This document shows positions 6,320 to 13,286 of a stretch of DNA of 14,992 nt, piece by piece. The stretch spans positions 4,458 through 19,449 of the forward strand of contig JAMCZM010000046.1 of NCBI GenBank assembly GCA_023485645.1. Reading direction: 5' to 3'. The position numbers and the translations under genes were made by a program. Source of the DNA: Candidatus Martarchaeota archaeon. Lineage in GTDB: Archaea > Micrarchaeota > Micrarchaeia > Micrarchaeales > Micrarchaeaceae. Position 1 is the stretch's first letter; every line of letters begins with the position of its first letter. Below the pieces are notes generated by a model, which ran no database searches, was not told the origin of the DNA, and worked only from the letters and a program-made list of their open reading frames with translations.

Positions 6320-7575
6320 TTCAACCTTATTGCAGAATCCTGCAATCCAGTCATATTAAATGTACCCTCGTTCGTAATATCAAGCGTTACGTTTTCATAT
6401 GTCACATCACTTGTGTGAAACAAATTTGCACCTAATCCTGCCATTACCAACATTCCAGTCTTATTATTATATATATTAAACTCAGAATATTGGGTTGTGG
6501 CATTTTGTGAACTAAGTCCTACGAGTACAACCCTAAAATTATTACACACTGCATATCCCTTATTCAAATATATAAATACCGTTTGGTTACATGCATTATT
6601 AATATAGTACATATTATTTGATCCATACCCACCGCCACCATATGAATTATTTGCCGTGTTTATACCGGTATAATTTACAATTGGTCCGGGAAGCGTGTCT
6701 ACAAATGTTTGATTAACGTTATTTGTAATTGATACCTTGTTTAATTTAACATTTATAGATAATATCTGATTATTATTTGTTTTATTAATAGCGGTTATAT
6801 TGATGTTTAAATTAAGCGGTAGTCTATACTGGGCGTATATACAAGTATTTACGCCTATATTAAGCTTACCCTCAGATGGTATTGTACTATTCTGAGTTGC
6901 TGGTGCGGTTAGGTTATTTGCACTTGCAGATACATAAAGACATGGAGTACCATCATAAGAAGTTTCATTCAATTTATTTATACTTAAATTATAATTTGAT
7001 AAGCCACTTGTATTAATTCCAGATATGTTACTATTTTTCTCAGTTTGGCAATTAACGACAGTATTCTTTACTGTATCATTAATTACAGTACTTTTGGAAC
7101 ATGAATAGAGTGTGTTATTTTTGTATATTATATAGCCAGTATAATTACCTACAATTGGAAGGGACACTGCACTAAAATTCAATCTCCAATCATTGTTAAC
7201 CTTTGCGTAATCTAATTTAACTGGAAAATTAAGGGAAATTATACTATAAGTGCCAACTACTGACCCATTATAGCTAACCATTATAGGAGTGCTATTTGCA
7301 GAATTGTTATCAGTAATATAATTGAGGAGCGATCCGAAGCTTATGTTTTTCTTTGATGCCAAACTTGTATAAATAGAGGATTCAGATTTGGGAATTGAAG
7401 ACCCTGTATTACCGCTTCCTGCGGCATTAGTCCCAGAGTTTTTTGTCTGATTTCCAGCGGTACTTGAGGTAGATTTTATGCTAGCTCCACCACCCATAAA
7501 GAGGATTACAACAGCCACCGCTATAACAATTATTGCTATTCCAATAATACCGAATGTTTTTCCATTTAACGCCAT
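6304..7575 (-). CDS. Membrane-anchored, sequon-rich surface protein, function unknown
   Basis: A 423-residue protein I do not recognise. One hydrophobic segment (about 8-28, FGIIGIAIIVIAVAVVILF) is preceded by a lysine and followed by GGG and a low-complexity Ser/Thr/Gly/Asn linker (about 30-68). It therefore looks like an N-terminal anchor with the bulk outside the cell. The rest is rich in Asn, Thr, Ser and Tyr and carries more than fifteen N-x-S/T sequons (for example NGS, NYT, NDT, NLT, NST, NQT, NAT, NMT), suggesting heavy N-glycosylation. A few cysteines (in LYSCSK, VVNCQT, TPCLYV, NTCIYA, NNACNQ, AVCNNF) could form disulfides. A short glycine/tyrosine patch (YGGGGYGSNN) interrupts the middle. 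The ATG at 7575 has an AAGGTG site five bases upstream. A TTTAAATA box at 7621-7630 would drive it. It may be a cell-surface or S-layer-associated protein. Confidence 0.85.
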   Translation of the reverse strand: MALNGKTFGIIGIAIIVIAVAVVILFMGGGASIKSTSSTAGNQTKNSGTNAAGSGNTGSSIPKSESSIYTSLASKKNISFGSLLNYITDNNSANSTPIMVSYNGSVVGTYSIISLNFPVKLDYAKVNNDWRLNFSAVSLPIVGNYTGYIIYKNNTLYSCSKSTVINDTVKNTVVNCQTEKNSNISGINTSGLSNYNLSINKLNETSYDGTPCLYVSASANNLTAPATQNSTIPSEGKLNIGVNTCIYAQYRLPLNLNINITAINKTNNNQILSINVKLNKVSITNNVNQTFVDTLPGPIVNYTGINTANNSYGGGGYGSNNMYYINNACNQTVFIYLNKGYAVCNNFRVVLVGLSSQNATTQYSEFNIYNNKTGMLVMAGLGANLFHTSDVTYENVTLDITNEGTFNMTGLQDSAIRLNTMPS

Positions 7576-7620
7576 TAAGACACCTTAAGATTACATACAT
7601 TGATGCTTCGTTAGAAGGGT

Positions 7621-7630
7621 ATTTAAATAT
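7621..7630 (-). promoter_or_regulatory. Probable TATA box of the surface-protein gene
   Basis: ATTTAAATAT is self-complementary, so it could serve either strand. It is about 46-55 bases before the surface-protein ATG, predicting a leader of about 20 bases with the AAGGTG site inside it. A further TATA-like stretch near 7668-7677 suits the plus-strand gene at 7737. Confidence 0.45.
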
Positions 7631-7736
7631 TATTATATTTTTGTTTATTTTTTAATTAAACATAACATTATTATATCAAAATAATCACTAGTTGATTAAC
7701 AAATCTATGCAGCATTGCCATACAGGGGTGGGGAAT

Positions 7737-8003
7737 ATGGTGGAACGTATAGAAAAAAATAGGGGGATAGGAAACGGTGTAGAGTGCGTGAAACAAATAA
7801 TCAGGAACGCACTTGAGAGTAACGACTTTGGAGACGTCTACATGGCGCTGGATATAGAGCATGATCTAGTAATGGATTCCGCCTTGAAAGATATTTTGGC
7901 GGAAAAGCTTATATCAAGCATAAAGGCGGCAAAATTATATGCAGCAAAAAGACGTATTAATGTAGGCGTTTCGGCATTATTAATTGCTGAAAACTGCGAA
8001 TAA
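7737..8003 (+). CDS. Small helical protein, function unknown
   Basis: An 88-residue protein from the ATG at 7737, which follows a G-rich ribosome site (GGGGTGGGGA at 7725-7733). In-frame starts at 7692 (TTG) and 7707 (ATG) would add 15 or 10 residues, but they lack a ribosome site. The protein looks all-helical: VECVKQIIRNALESNDF, then YMALDIEHDLVMDSALKDIL, then AEKLISSIKAAKLYAAKRR, ending VGVSALLIAENCE. No membrane segment, metal site or known motif is visible. Its GC content looks higher than that of its neighbours. It stands alone between a divergent surface-protein gene and a convergent rfcL, with its own promoter-like region and a strong terminator hairpin, so it is probably a real, separately transcribed gene. 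I do not recognise the family. Confidence 0.7.
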   Translation: MVERIEKNRGIGNGVECVKQIIRNALESNDFGDVYMALDIEHDLVMDSALKDILAEKLISSIKAAKLYAAKRRINVGVSALLIAENCE

Positions 8004-8013
8004 AACAAAGTTG

Positions 8014-8043
8014 GCCGGCCATTTTGGCTGGCATTTATTTTTA
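8014..8043 (+). terminator. Strong hairpin terminator after the small orphan gene
   Basis: GCCGGCCA (8014-8021) pairs with TGGCTGGC (8025-8032) over eight positions with one G-U pair and a three-base loop. A T-rich run (8034-8043) follows. This is the most GC-rich structure in the window and looks like a hairpin-plus-T terminator. It may also protect against transcription coming from rfcL, which ends at 8069. Confidence 0.65.
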
Positions 8044-8068
8044 CAAAACATTAATTTATTTCATTAAA

Positions 8069-9313
8069 TTATATTGGCGCCATTTCCACAAGCGCATCAA
8101 CATCCTTTTTTTCAAGCCTATATATCTGCTCAAATTGAATATATGCATTTTCTTTTGATTGCTTAATTGAGTCTCTAGCCATTATTGCAAGCATAGGAAG
8201 GTACTGATTCATAATCTCCCTTGAATTTGAATGTATAACTTCAGATAATTTTTCAGCAAGAACTTTTGATTTCTCCCTGAAATCCTTAGATTTTGAAAGT
8301 GAACTTATTACCCTTGGAAATGCATATCGCTCTAAGGTTGACGGATACCCTGTTTTAGATAGAGATATACCTGAAGACATTAGTACATTCCGATATCTCC
8401 ATAAACCATAATATTGCATACGCACAGCACGTGATGAATACATTGTAGCAGTAGATAGATAATGAAACGCAGAGCTTAATTCTTTTGCACCTTTATATCG
8501 CTTTGGTATATTTTCATCAATCCACCCATATAACATGTCTGCATCCACATCACTATTTGCCATAGCAGCTATTGGAGAGGATATAGTATTTGATAAAAAT
8601 ATGCGGTCTAAAACTGAAAACACATCGCTCTTTCTATCACGCATGCCTAATTGATCTGATATATCTTCAATAGTATCATCACTACCGATAAATGCGTATA
8701 GATCATTTATTGCGCTGCGCATATCTCCCTTTGCTCTTGCGGCAATTACCTTTATGGTATCTATTTTCATTGGTATTTTTTCTCGTTTCACTATATGCGC
8801 AAGCCTTTCCGTCATCGAATCTATATCTATTTTTTTAAATTCTATTGGTTCAACGACATTTCTTAAAAACATTATTTTTCTATCCCATAAATCATTTGAT
8901 ATAAAAATAATAGGATTCTTAGATTTTTTTATAAGTTCACTTATTGCAGCAGGTGCCCCGTTATCAAAACGTGCCACAAGGTCATCAATTTCATCCAATA
9001 TTATTAGATTCCGCTTTCCGAATATGCTCTTCGTATTAGACGCTGGAATTAATATATTTTTTATTGTATCGCTATCGCGGTAATCACTGGCATTAAAATT
9101 AACAATATTCCAGTTATTTTCAGCTGCTATTGCTATAGCAGACGCTGTTTTTCCAACACCAGATGGCCCATAAAACAAGAGTGGTTTTCTATGTTCACCT
9201 TTCTCTATTGAAAGTGAAAATAATCGCATTGCATTTATTGCGTTTTTGTTACCAACTATGTCTAGTATGCTTTTAATTTCAAAAAGGCTTTCAAGCCGTA
9301 TACTATCTACCAT
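8069..9313 (-). CDS. rfcL: Replication factor C large subunit (clamp loader)
   Basis: The large subunit of the archaeal RFC complex, which opens the PCNA ring and loads it at primer ends. Key motifs of this AAA+ protein are the Walker A GPSGVGKT (49-56), NASDYRD (about 74-80), Walker B LIILDEID (103-110), sensor 1 FISND (137-141) and sensor 2 GDMRSAINDL (R199). The C-terminal collar domain fills residues about 225-414. The protein begins with RLESLFEIKSILDIVGN. It lacks the RFC box (W-x-EKYRP) normally just before DIVGN, although an in-frame stop upstream rules out a longer start. No PIP-box-like QxxLxxF or lysine-rich tail is seen at the C-terminus, so it is shorter than many relatives (about 414 versus roughly 470-500). 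The small subunit is not in the window. A TATA-like box near 9336-9345 gives an almost leaderless transcript. Confidence 0.9.
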   Translation of the reverse strand: MVDSIRLESLFEIKSILDIVGNKNAINAMRLFSLSIEKGEHRKPLLFYGPSGVGKTASAIAIAAENNWNIVNFNASDYRDSDTIKNILIPASNTKSIFGKRNLIILDEIDDLVARFDNGAPAAISELIKKSKNPIIFISNDLWDRKIMFLRNVVEPIEFKKIDIDSMTERLAHIVKREKIPMKIDTIKVIAARAKGDMRSAINDLYAFIGSDDTIEDISDQLGMRDRKSDVFSVLDRIFLSNTISSPIAAMANSDVDADMLYGWIDENIPKRYKGAKELSSAFHYLSTATMYSSRAVRMQYYGLWRYRNVLMSSGISLSKTGYPSTLERYAFPRVISSLSKSKDFREKSKVLAEKLSEVIHSNSREIMNQYLPMLAIMARDSIKQSKENAYIQFEQIYRLEKKDVDALVEMAPI

Positions 9314-9366
9314 GACATATATGTTACATAATTAAAATTTATAATACATTGCGATATTCCATACAT

Positions 9367-9408
9367 AAAGTATAAAAAGTAGATTCAACATATCATAGTA
9401 TATCGGTG
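9367..9408 (+). promoter_or_regulatory. TATA-like box and ribosome site of thrS
   Basis: AAAGTATAAAAAG near 9367-9379 is about 35-45 bases before the thrS ATG. A GGTG ribosome site at 9405-9408 is five bases before it. The short divergent gap to rfcL (9314-9413) contains nothing else that I can identify. Confidence 0.45.
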
Positions 9409-9413
9409 CTTTT

Positions 9414-11147
9414 ATGCGTGTATTACAACTTGATGTTGATAACATATCTTATAAAATGGTAAAACCAGAAGCAAGTATATATGATAGTATAGAAAGGCAA
9501 GAAGAGCACATAAAGAATGCACTTGTACTTTTTATGACAATTGAAAAGGATGATACACTCGAAAGTGCAAAAAAAATGTTTAACGATTCTTTAAAGTTTG
9601 CAGAAAAACAAAAAGTTGATGGCATAGTTTTGTATCCATTTGCACACCTTAGTAGCAATCTTGAGGATTTAGATAAGGCAGCGGCGTTATATAATCACAT
9701 AAAGGCATACGCAAAAGAAAATAAGCATAATCTAAATATAATTTCTGCTCCTTTTGGATGGAACAAACAGTTGTCAATAAATATAAAAGGGCATCCGCTT
9801 GCTGAGCAATCACGATGGTATTCAAATAATAATTTAAATGTACAAGATAAACAAAAAGAAAAAAAAGAAAAGCGCGTAGACCTATCAATTGTAAAAAAAT
9901 CCGATTGGTCTGGTCTTGGTGAAAATGACCATAGAACAATAGCTGAACGTATGGATTTGTTTAGCTTCCAAGAGATATCACCAGGGATGGTATATTGGCA
10001 TAACAATGGAATCATAATTTATCAGGAACTAATAGCATTCATACGAAAACTCATAAGAAAAAATGGGTATATAGAGATATCAACGCCTGCGCTTGCTAAT
10101 ATAGCGTTATGGCATGTAAGCGGACATATAGACCATTATAAAGAGGATATGTTTATATTAGGAGAGGATAATGACATTGGAATTAAGCCAATGAATTGCC
10201 CATCTACAATAATGATATACAAGTCTAGGAGATGGAGTTATAGGGATTTACCATTGCGTATGGCAGATTTTGATAAACTATATAGAAATGAAATAAGTGG
10301 AGCATTGACAGGGCTCTTTCGTGTAAGGGAGATTACGCAAGACGATGCACACATATTTACGGATGAGCAGCACTTAGAGTCAGAAATAATGAATCTCTTA
10401 AAGCTTACAAAATATCTCTATGGTATATTTGGGCTAGAATATTACGCAAATTTATCAACTATGCCAGATAGCCATCTTGGCGAAAAAGAGACATGGGATG
10501 CTGCCACATCATACTTAAAGAGCGCATTAGAGAAAAATGGGATAAAATATAATATTAAAGATAAAGATGGCGCGTTCTACGGGCCTAAAATAGATATACA
10601 TTTAAAAGATTCAATGAAACGAGAATGGCAATGCGGCACTATACAACTTGATTATCAATTGCCGGTGCGTTTCAATCTATCGTATACTGGGGAGGATGGA
10701 CGAGAGCATACGCCCATAATAATACATAGAGTGCTTTATGGTTCTTTAGAACGGTTCATAGGTATACTAACAGAACATTTTAAAGGGAAATTTCCAACAT
10801 GGATTGCGCCAATCCAAGCGTCTGTTATATCTATCTCAGCACAATCTAATGATTATGCACAAATTATTTACAATAAAATGATAGAGAATGACATACGTGC
10901 GCAGCTTGATATCTCAGATAAAACACTTGAATATAAAATAAGAGATGCGAAAATAAATGAGGTTCCATATACTATAGTAATTGGTCAGAAAGAAAGGGAC
11001 GGGGAGACAATATCAATAAGGGATAGAACAGGAAAGCAGTTACACGGGGTTAAAATCAATGCATTTATTGAAGATATTAAAAAGGAGGTAGAATTAAAGC
11101 CCAGTATAGCAGAAATTGTGGAAAAAAGAAATGTAAAAAACATTTAA
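9414..11147 (+). CDS. thrS: Threonyl-tRNA synthetase, archaeal type
   Basis: Charges tRNA-Thr with threonine and clears mischarged serine. The 577 residues begin with the archaeal editing domain (about 1-140), related to D-aminoacyl-tRNA deacylase. It shows VLYPFAHLS, then APFGWNK, then GHPLAEQSR. A lysine-rich linker (about 142-155) leads to the class II catalytic core (about 180-465). Motif 2 is LYRNEISGALTGLFRVREI. Motif 3 is HRVLYGSLERFIGIL. The zinc ligands are C262 (PMNCP), H313 (DDAHIF) and H438 (IIHR). The anticodon-binding domain (about 466-560) starts PTWIAPIQASVI. Length is slightly below the usual 600-620 residues. The start is ATG with a GGTG site. The gene stands alone. Confidence 0.97.
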   Translation: MRVLQLDVDNISYKMVKPEASIYDSIERQEEHIKNALVLFMTIEKDDTLESAKKMFNDSLKFAEKQKVDGIVLYPFAHLSSNLEDLDKAAALYNHIKAYAKENKHNLNIISAPFGWNKQLSINIKGHPLAEQSRWYSNNNLNVQDKQKEKKEKRVDLSIVKKSDWSGLGENDHRTIAERMDLFSFQEISPGMVYWHNNGIIIYQELIAFIRKLIRKNGYIEISTPALANIALWHVSGHIDHYKEDMFILGEDNDIGIKPMNCPSTIMIYKSRRWSYRDLPLRMADFDKLYRNEISGALTGLFRVREITQDDAHIFTDEQHLESEIMNLLKLTKYLYGIFGLEYYANLSTMPDSHLGEKETWDAATSYLKSALEKNGIKYNIKDKDGAFYGPKIDIHLKDSMKREWQCGTIQLDYQLPVRFNLSYTGEDGREHTPIIIHRVLYGSLERFIGILTEHFKGKFPTWIAPIQASVISISAQSNDYAQIIYNKMIENDIRAQLDISDKTLEYKIRDAKINEVPYTIVIGQKERDGETISIRDRTGKQLHGVKINAFIEDIKKEVELKPSIAEIVEKRNVKNI

Positions 11148-11174
11148 GTACTGCAATTATCTATGTGTAATAAC

Positions 11175-11255
11175 TTATCATAATGTGTTAATGTACAGAC
11201 TATCGTTAAAAAAACTTTACTTACCATACTCTTTTCCTGTTATCAATTATGATAA
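11175..11255. repeat. Ten-base inverted repeat in the gap after thrS
   Basis: TTATCATAAT (11175-11184) and ATTATGATAA (11246-11255) are perfect inverted copies 61 bases apart, in the 137-base gap between thrS and the minus-strand zinc-finger gene. Between them lies an AT-rich stretch with no tRNA or box C/D pattern that I can defend. The right arm and the nearby AAATATATAATTT may be part of a T/A-rich 3' end for one or both converging transcripts. Confidence 0.3.
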
Positions 11256-11284
11256 ATATATAATTTAGATTGAGATGCCTAAAA

Positions 11285-11500
11285 TTACTGGCTGCCCATT
11301 TGATCTACAACCGCAATCTTATTTTTATAAGATTTTCTGAGTTTTAAGTTCGACCAACAATCTTTGCATATAACAAGCCTCACTGTCTTTGTTGCCCTCT
11401 GTGAGCTCTTTATACAGTTATCGCATATTTTTTTCCCGCAATAATTGCATATAACATACTTATAAATATCCCGTTTGCATCTTTCACATATTAAAGCCAA
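11285..11500 (-). CDS. Small eight-cysteine zinc-finger protein, FYVE-like spacing
   Basis: A 71-residue protein with four Cys pairs: C5/C8, C18/C21, C26/C29 and C45/C48. The spacing is C-x2-C-x9-C-x2-C-x4-C-x2-C-x15-C-x2-C, which suits two zinc ions bound in a cross-brace. It nearly equals the FYVE finger (x2, x12, x2, x4, x2, x16, x2 in EEA1). The wording is also similar: CNYCGKKICDNC and VRLVICKDCWSNL recall the FYVE pieces HCRxCGxxxCxxC and VRVCDxCxxxL. The lipid-binding RRHHCR patch and the WxxD motif are absent, so phosphoinositide binding is not implied. The tail (about 50-71) is basic. The start is a TTG at 11500 with an AGGTG site seven bases upstream. The likely role is protein or nucleic acid binding, but no function can be assigned. 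Confidence 0.75.
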   Translation of the reverse strand: MALICERCKRDIYKYVICNYCGKKICDNCIKSSQRATKTVRLVICKDCWSNLKLRKSYKNKIAVVDQMGSQ

Positions 11501-11550
11501 TTCAAAGCACCTAGTAAACTATATTTTAAAACTGTACGCTACATATTCTA

Positions 11551-11580
11551 TTATAAAAGTTTATAAACCTTTATAAACAA
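11551..11580. repeat. Three 10-base tandem TTATAAA repeats
   Basis: TTATAAAAGT, TTATAAACCT and TTATAAACAA follow one another at an exact 10-base period, about one helical turn. They lie between the membrane-protein gene and the zinc-finger gene. On the minus strand each unit gives TTTATAA, so one may be the TATA box of the zinc-finger gene (about 50 bases upstream of its start). The regular repetition could also be a protein-binding array. Confidence 0.5.
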
Positions 11581-11596
11581 AAAATTTAAATGCTCT

Positions 11597-11890
11597 CTAT
11601 ATACCAAGACTTTTTGAGAGCAATGCAGCGAACAGCCCAAAATACAATATGTAGTATATTATGTTTCCAATCATCAACTTGAAAGACATGTCCTTAAAAT
11701 TCTTATCGTCATTTACGACAAGATAAGCAATCAATGGACCTATAAAGCCCACTATAAAAAGTATCGAATATAACTTTTTCTTACTACTGGAGAGCAACAC
11801 GTATATCAAAGCTATTAAATTGCCTATACCTATTATGCCCATTATATACCATAATACACTTGCCTTCTTGTTAGGATCCCACGAAACCAT
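11597..11890 (-). CDS. Small membrane protein with three helices, function unknown
   Basis: A 97-residue protein with three predicted membrane segments: about 11-33 (SVLWYIMGIIGIGNLIALIY), 40-59 (LYSILFIVGFIGPLIAYLVV) and 70-91 (FKLMIGNIIYYILYFGLFAA). Between them are short charged loops, SSSKKK and NDDKNFKD. The positive loop SSSKKK between the first two helices should be cytoplasmic, which puts the N-terminus outside. I see no catalytic motif. The ATG at 11890 has an AGTGAT ribosome site four bases upstream, the same arrangement as in dnaK, and a TTTATAAATA box near 11923-11932. It is divergent from the methylthiotransferase gene. It may be co-transcribed with the zinc-finger gene 96 bases downstream, but the repeats in between argue for a separate promoter. 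Confidence 0.75.
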   Translation of the reverse strand: MVSWDPNKKASVLWYIMGIIGIGNLIALIYVLLSSSKKKLYSILFIVGFIGPLIAYLVVNDDKNFKDMSFKLMIGNIIYYILYFGLFAALLSKSLGI

Positions 11891-11960
11891 TTTATCACTT
11901 TTACATACTAATCTTATGCATTATTTATAAATCTTCTGTTTTTAGATATTTTCGAAATTA

Positions 11961-11970
11961 TTATTAAATA
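11961..11970 (+). promoter_or_regulatory. Probable TATA box of the methylthiotransferase-gatD cluster
   Basis: TTATTAAATA lies 21-30 bases before the ATG at 11991, so the transcript would start at or next to the start codon and be leaderless. No ribosome site precedes the ATG, in agreement with that. An out-of-frame ATG at 11987 is ignored. Confidence 0.45.
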
Positions 11971-11990
11971 GATTATACAAAATAAAATGT

Positions 11991-13277
11991 ATGCAGATAT
12001 ATCTTAAAACATTCGGATGCACCCTAAACCAATCAGACAGCGATATTATGAGTAATATGCTCTTGGATGGAGGGGCATCATTTGTTGATAAATATGATAG
12101 TGCAGACGTAGTGGTACTTAACACCTGTACGGTAAAGAAGATAACCGAGCAAAAAATTTTATATTTAATAGATAGACTTAATTCAAAAGGCAAAAAAGTA
12201 GTAGTTACTGGATGTATGGCAGGGGCTAATAGTAACAAAATAAAAAAACATATGAGTAGCGCCAGTATTATTGCACCGCATAATATACATAAAATAAGCG
12301 AAGTAGTATCAAATGCATACTTAGGGAACCGGATGGAGTTATTAGATGGAAATAACTTAGAAAAATTATCTTTTTTTAAACCCACAAGACAGCACATTGC
12401 TCATGTACCTGTAAGCGAAGGGTGTTTAAGCAGCTGTTCTTTTTGTGAAACCAAATTTGCACGTGGTCCGCTTAAAAGTTATGATGAAAAATTAATAATT
12501 AGAGCGATAAAAGATAGTGTTGATAAGGGCGCAAAAGAAATACAGTTAACATCACAGGATATGGGAGCATATGGTCTTGATAAAAATACAAATATAGCAA
12601 TACTTATGGAAAAAATTTCAAATATTGATGGAGATTTTAAAGTCAGAGTAGGCATGTTAAATCCAGATCATTTACATAAATACTTTGATGAATTAATAGA
12701 GCAATTAAAATCGGATAGATTTTATAAATTTATACATCTGCCAATACAATCTGGAAGTAACAAAATTATATTAGATATGGGAAGAAGATGTAGTACTGAG
12801 CAGTTTATTTTATATGCTAAGGAGTTACACTCAAAAATAAACGACATAACAATAGCAACAGATATTATAGTTGGATATCCTACAGAGGGTGAGTTTGAAT
12901 TTAATGAAACAATAAAATTTATAGGGGAACTTAAGCCCGAATTAACAAATATATCTAGATTTGGAAGACGTGAACATGCAAGAGCATCAAAGCTTAAAGA
13001 GCATTCCCCGATAGTAATAAATAAAAGAAGTTCAGATTTGTATAGAATTGTAAGAGAGATACAACGAGAAAAAAATAATAGTTATATCGGAAGGCAAATT
13101 GAATGTGTAATAACGGAATTTGGCAGCAATTCCATAAATGGAAGGGATAAATCTTATAAACAAGTTATATTAAACCCGTCTGACAATGATAAATTGGACC
13201 ACATAAATTTAGGTGATAGATTGAATGTAATTATTAAACGGGTTTCAGCAAACGCATTGTACGCAAGCATATTATAG
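11991..13277 (+). CDS. tRNA t6A37 2-methylthiotransferase, archaeal MiaB/CDKAL1-type radical SAM enzyme
   Basis: Adds a methylthio group to N6-threonylcarbamoyladenosine at position 37 of ANN-decoding tRNAs, using two iron-sulfur clusters. The 428 residues have the expected three domains. The N-terminal UPF0004 domain carries cluster ligands C10 (YLKTFGCTLNQSDSD), C46 (VVLNTCTVK) and C75 (VVVTGCMAG). The radical SAM domain carries C145, C149 and C152 in GCLSSCSFC, with ITS-type strands such as EIQLTSQDMGAYG and FIHLPIQSGS. The C-terminal TRAM domain (about 365-428) ends RVSANALYASIL. The choice of t6A over i6A as substrate is inferred from archaeal membership and general similarity to the CDKAL1/e-MtaB group. 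It heads a cluster with gatD, nine bases downstream. Confidence 0.93.
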   Translation: MQIYLKTFGCTLNQSDSDIMSNMLLDGGASFVDKYDSADVVVLNTCTVKKITEQKILYLIDRLNSKGKKVVVTGCMAGANSNKIKKHMSSASIIAPHNIHKISEVVSNAYLGNRMELLDGNNLEKLSFFKPTRQHIAHVPVSEGCLSSCSFCETKFARGPLKSYDEKLIIRAIKDSVDKGAKEIQLTSQDMGAYGLDKNTNIAILMEKISNIDGDFKVRVGMLNPDHLHKYFDELIEQLKSDRFYKFIHLPIQSGSNKIILDMGRRCSTEQFILYAKELHSKINDITIATDIIVGYPTEGEFEFNETIKFIGELKPELTNISRFGRREHARASKLKEHSPIVINKRSSDLYRIVREIQREKNNSYIGRQIECVITEFGSNSINGRDKSYKQVILNPSDNDKLDHINLGDRLNVIIKRVSANALYASIL

Positions 13278-13286
13278 GATGAGCAT

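Noticed and set aside
9649..10015. Minus-strand open frames within thrS
   Set aside because: They are shadows of the ThrRS frame, which carries the full set of class II and editing-domain motifs.
11148..11284. Possible tRNA or box C/D RNA in the gap after thrS
   Set aside because: I could not find a cloverleaf, a T-loop GTTC pattern, or a matched pair of C (RTGATGA) and D (CTGA) boxes; only a single weak C-like ATGATAA is present.
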